DNA of 64,000 bases, taken from Myxococcus eversor. GTDB taxonomy: Bacteria > Myxococcota > Myxococcia > Myxococcales > Myxococcaceae. This document shows, one piece after another, positions 7,710 to 15,824 of this stretch (within the stretch, counting starts at the first letter, position 1; each line of letters opens with the position of its first letter). The position numbers and the translations under genes are program-made. Under the pieces are notes generated by a model. The model had not been told where the DNA came from. It made no database searches and saw only the letters and a program-made list of their open reading frames with translations. The stretch covers positions 682,001 through 746,000 of the forward strand of contig NZ_JAAIXY010000001.1 in the NCBI RefSeq assembly GCF_010894455.1. The letters are read 5' to 3'.

Positions 7710-9734
7710 ATGAAGTCTTTTGGAATGAAGCCGCTTCTGACAGTGCTGTCAGTGCTGGTGGTCTCCCTCGTGGGATGCGGGGTTCCGGAGGAGGAGTCCC
7801 AGGCCTCTACGGGGGCCACGTCCCAGGCACTGACCGGTCCTTATGACCCCTGGGTGGCCCGCCACGCGCTCACCGCCGCCCAATATCAGACGGAATTCAA
7901 TACGTGGACCGGGCAAGGCTATCGCCTCTCCTATGTCAGCGGTTACGAAGAGGGAGGCAGTGTCCGTTACGCGGCCATCTGGGAACAGACGAGCGGCCCG
8001 GCCTGGCGGGCCTTCCACGGGCTGACCTCCGCGCAGTACCAGACCACCGCCGTCAATCAGCATGCGCAGGGATACCGCCCGGTGGTGGTCAACGGGTACA
8101 GCGTCGGCGGTGTCGCCTACTTCGCGGTCATCTTCCATTCGGACGGTGTCGCCGCGTGGGCGGCCCGCCATGACCTGACCGCGGCCCAGTACCAGACGGA
8201 GTTCAACACCTGGACCGGGCAGGGCTACCGGCTCGTGCATGTCAGTGGCTACACGTCCGGTGGCGCGGAGCGCTATGCGGCCGTCTGGGAGCAGACCAGC
8301 GGGCCGGCCGCGCGGGCCTACCACGGGCTGACCTCGGCCCAATACCAGTCCACGTTCAACACCAATGCGTCCCAGGGCTACCAGCTCGCGAAGGTCAGCA
8401 GCTACAACGTGGGCGGCACGGACAAGTACGCGGCCATCTTCCATGCGTCAGCGGGGATTCCCATCGCCGCGCGTCATGGCCTCACCTCCGCCGCGTATCA
8501 ACAGGCCGCGACGGACCTCAAGAACCAGGGCTATCGCCCCCTCGTGGTGGCGGCGCACAACAACGGGAGCCAGCCCGAGTTCGCGCTCGTCTGGCGGAAC
8601 CTGACGTTCAGCGCGGCCGACCTGCAGCACATCGACACCACCGTCCAGCAGGCGATGGCCAGCACGAACACCGTCGGCCTGTCGCTGGCCATCACCCGTC
8701 GTGGACGGCTCGTGTTCGCCAAGGGCTATGGCCTGGCCGACCAGGGCAGCGGCACCCCGGTCCACTCCTCCCACCGCTTCCGCGTCGCCAGCGTGTCCAA
8801 GCCGATGACCTCCATCGGCATCATGAACCTGATTGAAAGCGGCCAGATTCAGCTGACGGACCGCGTCTTCGGCAGGGGCGGATTGCTCGGTGAGACGTTC
8901 GGCGCGCAGAGCACCTACCGGGACAGCCGCGTCCTGAACATCACCGTCCAGCAGTTGCTGGAGCACACCGCGGGCGGCTGGGACAACGATGGCGCGGATG
9001 GGTCGGGCGACCCCATGTTCATGAACACGGGCATGACGCACGCGCAGCTCATCCAGTGGGTGTTGCAGAACGTGCCGCTCGAGTTCGCGCCGGGGACGAC
9101 GTACCAGTATTCGAACTTCGGCTACAGCGTCCTCGGTCGCATCATCGAACGCGTCACGGGGATGACCTATGACGCCTATATGCAAAGCCAGGTGTTCACG
9201 CCCAGCGGCGCCACCAGCTTCGCCGTCGGGGGCGATACCCTGGCAGCGCGTCTGTCGAACGAGGTCGTCTACTACCAGCTTGGCGCGGGGGCCTTCAATC
9301 CGTACGGCATGCCGGTGCGTCGCATGGATGCGCACGGCGGCTGGGTCGTCACGCCCATCGACCTGCTGCGCGTCTCCGTGCGAGCGGATGGGTACTCCAC
9401 CGTCCCGGACCTGCTGAGCCCAAGCTCCCTCACCACGATGACCACCCGCACGACGGCGCTCGACACCCTGGGCAACCCCGTCAACTACGCCAAGGGCTGG
9501 TCGGTGAACAGCCTCCCCAACTGGTGGCACGGAGGCTACGTCCCGGGCACCCTGGCCCTGTTGGTGCGGACCGATGACCGCTATGGGCCCAGCCGCTCCG
9601 AGGAATTCACCTGGTCCGCCATGACCAACTCCAACAACCGGGCCGGCTCGGGCACGTCCGACATCAACCTCGACGGCCTGATGTGGAACGTCGTGAACGG
9701 CGTCAGCGCCTGGCCCGCGCACGACCTGTTCTAG
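7710..9734 (+). CDS. Class C beta-lactamase-type serine hydrolase lipoprotein with five N-terminal repeats
   Basis: A 674-residue lipoprotein (lipobox SLVGC, Cys23). Residues 45-297 are five copies of a repeat of about 50 residues built around a pattern of the type LTxAQYQxxxN, GYR and a FAVIF/YAAIW strand, like the structural repeats beside the serine hydrolase domain of fungal polyglycine hydrolases. The catalytic part (about 300-674) has the serine beta-lactamase/DD-peptidase signatures: SVSK (S-x-x-K) near 361, Y-S-N near 466, and HGG near 606. It should act outside the cell on a peptide, ester or beta-lactam-like substrate. ATG at 7710 has AGGAG nine bases upstream and yields the signal peptide. 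The substrate is not predictable. Confidence 0.88.
   Translation: MKSFGMKPLLTVLSVLVVSLVGCGVPEEESQASTGATSQALTGPYDPWVARHALTAAQYQTEFNTWTGQGYRLSYVSGYEEGGSVRYAAIWEQTSGPAWRAFHGLTSAQYQTTAVNQHAQGYRPVVVNGYSVGGVAYFAVIFHSDGVAAWAARHDLTAAQYQTEFNTWTGQGYRLVHVSGYTSGGAERYAAVWEQTSGPAARAYHGLTSAQYQSTFNTNASQGYQLAKVSSYNVGGTDKYAAIFHASAGIPIAARHGLTSAAYQQAATDLKNQGYRPLVVAAHNNGSQPEFALVWRNLTFSAADLQHIDTTVQQAMASTNTVGLSLAITRRGRLVFAKGYGLADQGSGTPVHSSHRFRVASVSKPMTSIGIMNLIESGQIQLTDRVFGRGGLLGETFGAQSTYRDSRVLNITVQQLLEHTAGGWDNDGADGSGDPMFMNTGMTHAQLIQWVLQNVPLEFAPGTTYQYSNFGYSVLGRIIERVTGMTYDAYMQSQVFTPSGATSFAVGGDTLAARLSNEVVYYQLGAGAFNPYGMPVRRMDAHGGWVVTPIDLLRVSVRADGYSTVPDLLSPSSLTTMTTRTTALDTLGNPVNYAKGWSVNSLPNWWHGGYVPGTLALLVRTDDRYGPSRSEEFTWSAMTNSNNRAGSGTSDINLDGLMWNVVNGVSAWPAHDLF
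7842..8600 (+). repeat. Five tandem repeats of about 150 bases coding for the hydrolase N-terminal domain
   Basis: Five head-to-tail units in frame, each about 48-52 codons, with units 1 and 3 almost identical in the stretch TEFNTWTGQGYRL and units 2 and 4 sharing HGLTSAQYQ. The alternating similarity (1 like 3, 2 like 4) suggests duplication of a two-unit block followed by addition of unit 5. Confidence 0.85.
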
Positions 9735-9828
9735 GCAGGGACTTTCCAGCAGGACTCGTAGGCCCGGCGGGGCTCGCGGGAGCCTCCGCCGGTCCGTTGA
9801 TGCATCGAGCTGGTTTCTCCGCGCCAAC

Positions 9829-9859
9829 GGGCCGTGCGAGCGAAACACCCGCACGGCCC
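9829..9859. terminator. Bidirectional hairpin between convergent genes
   Basis: A perfect 10-base stem (GGGCCGTGCG at 9829-9838 with CGCACGGCCC at 9850-9859) and an 11-base loop, lying between the stops of the serine hydrolase and protease genes. It can serve both strands. Confidence 0.7.
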
Positions 9860-9877
9860 TCGTCGGAGTTCGTCAGC

Positions 9878-10978
9878 TCAGTCCGTGAACTCGCAGGACA
9901 CGCCCACGCCAGTGCCCGCGTACGTGAAGGTCGCGGTGGCGCTGGTGGCGCTCGATGAGGTGAAGCTGAGCGTCGCACCGGAGGCGGTGAAGTTGGCGAT
10001 GGACCGGTCGACCTGTCCGTTGGTGGTGCAGCTCACCGTGACGACGTTACCGGTGGTGAGACGCAGGGCGCATCCGTTCGCCATGTCGTCGAAGTTCCCG
10101 GTGCGGGTGCAGGACTGGGTGGAGGTGCTCATGGTGATGCTGCCCTGCGAGGTGCGATTGCCATTCGCTCGAATCAAGGCCAGCGCGGGAATGACGGTGG
10201 AGTTCGAGTAGATATCCGGCATCGACGTGGCGGTGTTGAAGCCGCCGAAGCTGGTGCAGCCGCCATTGGTATGCACGCCCACCACCACCCCGTCGCTCGA
10301 CAGCACGGCGGAGCCGGACGAGCCATGGTCGGTGTCGATGTCTGCGTAGGCGAGTTGGCCGTCGACGAGCCGGCTCGCGTAGTGGCCCTCGTGGTACTTC
10401 TTGCGCAGCCCATTCGGATGCTGGGTGATGCTCAAGATTTGTCCCACGGTGGGGAGCGCGTTGACGGTCCGCATGCTGCCGAAGGTGTTGCCCGCATGGC
10501 TGGCGAGCCGGACCACGGCGTAGTCCAGACCTCCCAACTGGACGCGCTCGAGTCCCTCGGCGATCTGCACGGTGGTGGTGGTTCGCAGCGTACTCGTCGG
10601 GTCGACCTGGAAGTTGAACACCACGTCGTAGTTCGCCGCGTCCGCCGTGGACGTGAAGCAGTGGCCCGCCGTCAGGAGGATGTTCTCCGCGATGAGCGTG
10701 CCGGTGCACTCCGACGCGCCGGTGGCGCGCAGCCGGATGATGCCCACCGCCCGCTGGGTGCGCAGCACGTAGTTGCCCCACGCCCCACCACGGGTGGTGG
10801 CCCAGGGTTCGACATCCTCCCAATCCGTGGTGGTGCCGCAGATGGAGCCCTGCTGGATGGTGTGAAGGCCTCCGGCGGGGGCCTCCGACTCCAATCCCTC
10901 TCCGCAGCCCATAACCAGGGCGCTCACGGCGAGGGACGCCAGGAACTTCACGGAGAACTGCCTTGTATGCTTGAACAT
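9878..10978 (-). CDS. Secreted trypsin-like serine protease (lipoprotein)
   Basis: A 366-residue exported protein with signal FLASLAVSALVMGC and lipid-attachment Cys about residue 25. The chymotrypsin-fold triad is visible: His in LLTAGHC, Asp in GLDYAVVRL, and Ser in HGSSGSAVL. The last about 90 residues form a beta-rich domain with two Cys pairs, probably a binding module. The ATG at 10978 is chosen because the upstream in-frame extension is Arg-rich and not a signal peptide. It is convergent with the serine hydrolase gene and separated from it by a strong hairpin. Confidence 0.88.
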   Translation of the reverse strand: MFKHTRQFSVKFLASLAVSALVMGCGEGLESEAPAGGLHTIQQGSICGTTTDWEDVEPWATTRGGAWGNYVLRTQRAVGIIRLRATGASECTGTLIAENILLTAGHCFTSTADAANYDVVFNFQVDPTSTLRTTTTVQIAEGLERVQLGGLDYAVVRLASHAGNTFGSMRTVNALPTVGQILSITQHPNGLRKKYHEGHYASRLVDGQLAYADIDTDHGSSGSAVLSSDGVVVGVHTNGGCTSFGGFNTATSMPDIYSNSTVIPALALIRANGNRTSQGSITMSTSTQSCTRTGNFDDMANGCALRLTTGNVVTVSCTTNGQVDRSIANFTASGATLSFTSSSATSATATFTYAGTGVGVSCEFTD

Positions 10979-11120
10979 GGAGGGACCTTGAGTTGTTGCG
11001 TCTTGGTGGAACGACCTGTGCGTCGCGGGCCCCTGCCTGTCGCGACGCCTTCGCATCATCCACGGATTGCCATTGAATGGGATGTCACATCCACGTCACT
11101 TCGTGAGTCCAGGCAGGTGC

Positions 11121-11570
11121 TCACGGACCGACGAAGTCCATGAGCGCGTCCCGGACGGCGTCGAACGGAGCCATCTCCTTTCGGGCACGACAGAGAATCA
11201 ACGCGCCTTCAACCGACGCCAGGATGAGCGCCGCGGCGCTGCTCGCCTTCGCGTGAGGCATTCCCGCCACCACCAGGCGCTCTCCGAGCTCACGCTCCCA
11301 GGCCACGAAGACGGACGCGGCCCGCGCGCCCAGCTCCGGATGTTCCAGCCGCGCATTGGCCACGGCGGCGATGGCGCACCCGGCCTGGCAGTCGGTCTTC
11401 ACCAGCACCGTCCTCCACGACTCGAAGAAGCGCCTCACCACCTGCCCCGGCGTCGCCCCCTCGCCATGGCGAAGGAGCGCGAGCACGCGGTCCCCCACCA
11501 ACGCCGAACTCGTGGACGCGGTTCGCGCGAGCGCGATGGCCCGGCGCTGACGAAACGGGCGGGTAGCGGC
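11121..11570 (-). pseudogene. Remnant of a TetR-family regulator lacking its DNA-binding domain
   Basis: The readable frame encodes about 126 residues from a TTG at 11501. They match the C-terminal ligand domain of LmrA/YxaF-type TetR regulators (ALLRHGE, VRRFFESWR, CQAGCAIAAVANA, ASVEGALILCRA). The frame stays open upstream through TASTSSALVGDRV but has no ATG, and nothing resembling the TetR helix-turn-helix appears before it runs into the 3' end of the HEAT-like gene. The regulator has apparently lost its N-terminus, so it should no longer bind DNA. A short functional protein from the TTG start cannot be excluded. Confidence 0.6.
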
Positions 11571-11598
11571 ACGTTCAACCCCTCCACGGAGAGCTGGC

Positions 11599-12879
11599 TC
11601 AAGCCTGGTTGCTGGAGGTGTCGCGAGCGGATTCCCAGGCGGACAGGCGCTGCCGCTGCCGGGGGACTGGCCAGTCGTGCTCGAAGTCGAAGGGCCGTCG
11701 AGCCTGCAGCGTGAGTTCGAGCGCCGCGCGGATTCGGGTCTCCGGTGGGGCCAGGGCTTCCTTCAGCTCATCCAGGCAGGAACCCAGGCTGAATGGATGG
11801 CCGTGGCGCCACCTCACCCCACGGTGAAACCGGTGCTGGTGGGTTGCCCACCAGCGATGCCATGGCTCGGGGTCTTGGTCCCATTGCTCGACCTCGACGT
11901 CTCCGTCTTCGACCTCCGCCTCCTCCGAGGCCATACGTGCTTGTTGCTTCAGTTGCGCGCCACTGAGCAGCCCAAGCGCCCTGGCCGCGGCTTGAGCGCT
12001 GGTGGCCGACTCTAGCGTCAGGTGGGACAGCAGCTCGGTCACCGCGGCGCCCAGGCCGAGCATCCCCATGGCGTCGAGCCCTGCGACAGCGAGTTCAGGA
12101 CGCCTGCATGCCTGTCGCAAGACAGGCAGTGCCTGTGAGTCACCCGCCAACCCCAGCAACCTCAAGAGAGGAGGCGTCCCCTGTCCCTCGGCGCATCGCT
12201 GCCGACAGAGGGGCAGTGCGAGATTCGAACCCAGCATCAGCGCGGCGCGGGCCAAGGGCTCGATTGCATGAGGGGCCTCATGGGAGAGCCTGGATTCGAT
12301 GGGGGCGAGGGCAGGTCGATGGCGGAGCCGGGCGAGGGCGAGGGCGGCCTCTCTCCTCACGGAGGAGTCTTCGTCGTCGAGGAGCGCGAGAAGTCTGGAG
12401 GGCGCGCCTTCTCTCCGGTGTCCCAGGAGTGCCGCGCTCGCGGCCCGCACTTCGGGACGTCCGTCACTCAGGGCGCGGGTACAGAAGTCCGCGAGCCCCG
12501 GGTTCGATACGAGGACCAGCGCCTCGGTCCACACGGTCAGCTTGTCTGTGCGGTCCTCCTCACGGGATTGAAGGAGGTCGTCGAAGTCGCATCGCTCGAG
12601 CGCAAGTGAGGCCAGGACATGAATCCCCGCCCGGAGCTGCCCTTCGTCTTCCGTGGCCAGGAGTTCGCGAGCACACGCCACCGCCATGTCCCTTGATGCG
12701 CGCAGGGCTCCGACCTGGCGTGCGAGGCGCGACTCGAGCTCCTCCGCCTCCATCCAGGAGCAACCAGGGGTGACGAACGAGCGCCTCCGCTGTTCGAGAA
12801 GGAAGTCCACCTCCGAAAGGTGCTGCTCCTGAAACTCTCTCAGGAATGCCGCCGCTCCTGGATGCGCCCTCAGGCTCAT
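11599..12879 (-). CDS. TIGR02270-family HEAT-repeat-like protein of the T6SS cargo module
   Basis: A 426-residue cytoplasmic protein made largely of helical pairs. The centre (about residues 130-300) has HEAT-like units such as GRPEVRAASAALLGHRRE and EDSSVRREAALALARLRH. The opening AAAFLREFQEQHLSEVDFLLEQRR and this layout match TIGR02270 proteins, which recur next to type VI secretion cargo genes in proteobacteria. Its biochemical role is unknown; adaptor or immunity-related binding is inferred. An ATG start was taken 26 bases after the SUKH gene's stop; a GTG at 12927 would overlap that gene. It is the last gene of the five-gene minus-strand operon. Confidence 0.75.
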   Translation of the reverse strand: MSLRAHPGAAAFLREFQEQHLSEVDFLLEQRRRSFVTPGCSWMEAEELESRLARQVGALRASRDMAVACARELLATEDEGQLRAGIHVLASLALERCDFDDLLQSREEDRTDKLTVWTEALVLVSNPGLADFCTRALSDGRPEVRAASAALLGHRREGAPSRLLALLDDEDSSVRREAALALARLRHRPALAPIESRLSHEAPHAIEPLARAALMLGSNLALPLCRQRCAEGQGTPPLLRLLGLAGDSQALPVLRQACRRPELAVAGLDAMGMLGLGAAVTELLSHLTLESATSAQAAARALGLLSGAQLKQQARMASEEAEVEDGDVEVEQWDQDPEPWHRWWATHQHRFHRGVRWRHGHPFSLGSCLDELKEALAPPETRIRAALELTLQARRPFDFEHDWPVPRQRQRLSAWESARDTSSNQA

Positions 12880-12904
12880 GCTTTCGCGCCGGGGGCCTTG
12901 GGAG

Positions 12905-13636
12905 TCAGGCGAGGCGCGTGTTGTCACGCAGCACCTCCGTGACTTTCGACAACCCCGCTTCGCTCATCGAGGCGACCTCGACGATGAGCCCACCCCGGGG
13001 TGGGTGGTGCGCGTAGATGGCGGCGTCCTCGCGGTCAAGCAGCAGGCAGGAGGGCCCCGCGTGTGCAAGGTGCTCGAACCCCGACTTCAGGGCGATCTGC
13101 TTCAGCGACTGGAGCTGCTTCAACTGGGGAGCGCGGCTCTCCTGCTGCCCGGAGAGGGACATCATCATCGTCGTCCGGGCTGGCATGGGCTTCAGGCGCT
13201 TGGACAGGAACCCCAGGGAGAACAGCAGGGCCCTGAGGGAGTGGTAGCCCGGGTGGACACGCCCTTCGAACACGGCGTTGCCACCGGTCTCGAACCGGAC
13301 CACCCAGAAGTCATCCTCACTGGGTGAGTCGAGGTCGAGGTAGTAATCGAAGTAGGGGTCCTTCAATTCCATGGCCACCAGGACGTAGCGAGGCGGCGGA
13401 CGCCACTCTTCCGACTCGAGGCTTTCGATGAGCGCATCGAGCTCGAAGCTCACGGCGGGGAGTTCCAGGCTCCCCATGTTGCTCCCCATCCTCCGCAAGA
13501 AATCCACGTAGTGAGGGGGCAGCTCTCGGCCGACCAGGTCCGCGAAGCGAGCGATTCGCTCATGGGGGGCACCCCGGATGGTGGCTGGGTAGTCCGGGTC
13601 GTAGCGGCCCAGGAGCGCGATGAAGTCATCCATCAT
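12905..13636 (-). CDS. SMI1/KNR4 (SUKH) family immunity-type protein
   Basis: A 243-residue soluble protein. The N-terminal 150 residues follow the SUKH pattern: ERIARFADLVGRELPPHYVDFLRRMG, a middle WRPPPRYVLVAMELKD, and SEDDFWVVRFETG. SUKH proteins are the broadest immunity superfamily of bacterial polymorphic toxin systems and often protect against nucleases and deaminases. Its ATG overlaps the toxin stop by four bases, as expected for a co-translated immunity protein. The C-terminal about 90 residues look like a second, diverged domain that I cannot identify. Confidence 0.82.
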   Translation of the reverse strand: MMDDFIALLGRYDPDYPATIRGAPHERIARFADLVGRELPPHYVDFLRRMGSNMGSLELPAVSFELDALIESLESEEWRPPPRYVLVAMELKDPYFDYYLDLDSPSEDDFWVVRFETGGNAVFEGRVHPGYHSLRALLFSLGFLSKRLKPMPARTTMMMSLSGQQESRAPQLKQLQSLKQIALKSGFEHLAHAGPSCLLLDREDAAIYAHHPPRGGLIVEVASMSEAGLSKVTEVLRDNTRLA

Positions 13637-14769
13637 GAAGCAGCCTCCTCGGGGCAGGGCTTGTGGGGAGGGCAGAGCATGGGCGTCAGATGGATCTGGC
13701 AGGTCTCGCAGGATGGCACGACATCACCATGCCGGAACTCCTCGGTGACCTGTCGCGTCTCTTGACCGAGGGTTTTGAAATAGGTGACGCCGACGGTCGT
13801 CCGGACCCCCACTTTGCTCTTCTTGTTGGCGCGCTCCACGGCGGCCTCCGGGAAGTAGAACACCTCGGTCATGGCGCCTGGCTTGTGTCCATCCTGATGC
13901 GCCTTCTGGATGAGCTTGGGCGCCGCGCAGGCCCCGGGTGGATTCCTGGGGGCTGGCAGCGCCTCCAGGAAGAGCGCCTGCCCGTCTGGAATGAGGCCCA
14001 TGGAATCCTGGACCTGAGAGAAGTCGACCGGATCGCACACCCCCCAGCGCTTCCTTGCATCGTGCTCATTGAGCAACTCGACGGCCTTCTTGAAGCCGTC
14101 CAGCGCCTGGTCATCTCCGGACATGGCGGCGTAGATTTTCTGCCGACACGCGCACACCAGTACTCCGAGCATGTAGCCCCCCTTCTTCTTGAACACTGCC
14201 AGGTGGCTCAGCTTGGGCGTCATGCTGATGTGGTCGAGCGTCCCCATCAGCTTCACGGCCAGCGCGGTGCTCTCGGGTCGTTCCAGGATCCGGTGTTCCG
14301 CCTTTTCGTGCCCACAGGCCCTGGGACAGCCTGCGCCGACCGGATCATCCCCATAGGCAAAGCCACATTGCCCGTCCTGCATGAAGGCCGTGTTGAATGT
14401 ATTCCCATTGTGCTGGGTGACGTCCATGAAGCGCACGACACCCTTGCCCTCGAACTTCACGTCGAGGCTGTAGGTGCCCCAGGTCATCTTCCCCTTCGTC
14501 TTTGCCGAGACGAGTCCACCCCCCGCCGTGCCTGCTTCGTCTCCCGAACTCGTCCCCAGCTTGGAGGTCTTGAGTGCCACCGGGTTCCCGTCGATGGTGA
14601 CCGACGTGCTCCCTTCGGCCAGGTCGCTGTTCCTGGCCACGTTCACGTAGGGCACGGGCACCGGCCCACCTGGAGAGGGAGTCTTGCAGACGTCGGGGGC
14701 CGCGCAGGTATTGGTTCCACCATCACCCGAATGGACGATGGTCCTCCCATTGGCGAAGACGTCGCTCAT
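13633..14769 (-). CDS. PAAR-like (DUF4150) T6SS toxin with deaminase-like C-terminal domain
   Basis: A 378-residue protein with no signal peptide. Residues 1-125 match DUF4150/PAAR-like tips: MSDVFANGRTIVHSGDGGTN, TPSPGGPVPVPYVNVA, and SVTIDGNPVALKTSKL. The remaining about 200 residues look like a nucleoside/nucleic-acid deaminase fold. There are two opening strands (LGVLVCACRQKIYAAMSG), a helix beginning NPPGACAAPKLIQKA where the [HC]-x-E motif is expected, and PSCETC, a P-x-C-x2-C zinc motif. The expected catalytic Glu is Ala here (CAA, not CAE). The inferred job is a contact-delivered toxin loaded on the T6SS spike with help from the DUF2169 protein, neutralised by the SUKH protein. Both neighbours overlap it by four bases. 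A non-deaminase toxin is possible. Confidence 0.75.
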   Translation of the reverse strand: MSDVFANGRTIVHSGDGGTNTCAAPDVCKTPSPGGPVPVPYVNVARNSDLAEGSTSVTIDGNPVALKTSKLGTSSGDEAGTAGGGLVSAKTKGKMTWGTYSLDVKFEGKGVVRFMDVTQHNGNTFNTAFMQDGQCGFAYGDDPVGAGCPRACGHEKAEHRILERPESTALAVKLMGTLDHISMTPKLSHLAVFKKKGGYMLGVLVCACRQKIYAAMSGDDQALDGFKKAVELLNEHDARKRWGVCDPVDFSQVQDSMGLIPDGQALFLEALPAPRNPPGACAAPKLIQKAHQDGHKPGAMTEVFYFPEAAVERANKKSKVGVRTTVGVTYFKTLGQETRQVTEEFRHGDVVPSCETCQIHLTPMLCPPHKPCPEEAAS

Positions 14770-15824
14770 ATTTCCCTTCCAATGATGCAGGCTCCGACCT
14801 GTCCTTCGTCGGAGCAGCCGTAGACGAGCATCCGGGCTTCGGATGCTGGACTCGAGACCTGCTCTCCCAACAGCTGAAGCGCCAACCCGAACTGGACCAC
14901 GCCAGCGCCAGCGCCTACGTCTCCTTGGGTTTCCGCTAGAAGCATGACGCGTAGCGGCTCGGGCATGAGCGAGGCATTGCGCAGATACGCCCGATTGAAC
15001 TCATGTCCCCAGAAGGTCTCTCCCGTCTGGCAGGACAGGACCTGCGCGACTCTTTTCCTTTCAGTCGCCGGATGGGTGCGCAGGTAGTGGAACGCCGTCG
15101 TGAGTCCTTCCGCCAGGCTGGGCTTGCCACACGTCATGGGGCGGGGCTCCTTCGCGACAGTGGCGGCGAGGACGAGACCTTGCGGGCGCAATCCCCGGTG
15201 TCTGGCTGTCGAGGCCCGTGTGAGCAACACGAAGCCTGCTCCTTCCCCGGGGATGATTCCGTCGCGGACCGTCGAACAGCGCAGGCGTCGCCCGCCGAGC
15301 AACTGCTTCAATGAGCCTGGATCGCAAAACGAGTCGGCGGCACCCACCAGCACCTGTCGTGCTCGGCCCGCATGCAGCGCCGCCATGGCCCGAGACAGGG
15401 CCGCGAAGAAACCTGCCCGTCCCTCGTGGCAGAGCCCGTCTGCCTCCAGATGGAGTCGGTAGGGCGAGGCCACCTGTGCGAGCGCCTCCAACAGGCGTGT
15501 TCTCTCGACGTCCACACCACCGACAGAGCCGGAGAGCGCCATGAACAAGGGAAGGGTCTCCCTCTTGTCCAGGGGCACGGCATCGAGGCATTCCTGGAGG
15601 GCGGTTGCCGCGAGCGCGACGATGCGGTCCGTGCGAGAACACCGCGTCTCCAACAGTGACAACATCGAGGCCCGGACCGGTTCCCCGGTCGAGTCCAGGA
15701 CTCCCGTCAGGAAGAAGCGAACCGTGCCGGCCGCCATCTCGACCAGGGTGGTGGGGGCTGTCAGGCCCAGCGGTGTGCAGAGTCCCAGTCCAAGCACCGC
15801 CACTGCGTCGGTTCCGGGCGTCAC
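14766..15824 (-). CDS. Beta-ketoacyl-synthase-like protein of the T6SS cargo module (active site apparently lost)
   Basis: A 352-residue thiolase-fold protein. Ketosynthase landmarks are present: VLGLGLCTPLG near the start, a VLVGAADSFCDPGSL strand-turn, IPGEGAGFVLL and a late QGDVGAGAGVVQFGLAL. The nucleophile loop that normally reads Cys-x-Ser-Gly corresponds to EGRAGFFAAL, so the catalytic Cys is replaced by Gly by my alignment. Such inactive ketosynthase-like proteins occur between DUF2169 and PAAR-like toxin genes in T6SS cargo clusters, where a chaperone or scaffold role is plausible but unproven. It overlaps both neighbours by four bases. Confidence 0.72.
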   Translation of the reverse strand: MTPGTDAVAVLGLGLCTPLGLTAPTTLVEMAAGTVRFFLTGVLDSTGEPVRASMLSLLETRCSRTDRIVALAATALQECLDAVPLDKRETLPLFMALSGSVGGVDVERTRLLEALAQVASPYRLHLEADGLCHEGRAGFFAALSRAMAALHAGRARQVLVGAADSFCDPGSLKQLLGGRRLRCSTVRDGIIPGEGAGFVLLTRASTARHRGLRPQGLVLAATVAKEPRPMTCGKPSLAEGLTTAFHYLRTHPATERKRVAQVLSCQTGETFWGHEFNRAYLRNASLMPEPLRVMLLAETQGDVGAGAGVVQFGLALQLLGEQVSSPASEARMLVYGCSDEGQVGACIIGREI

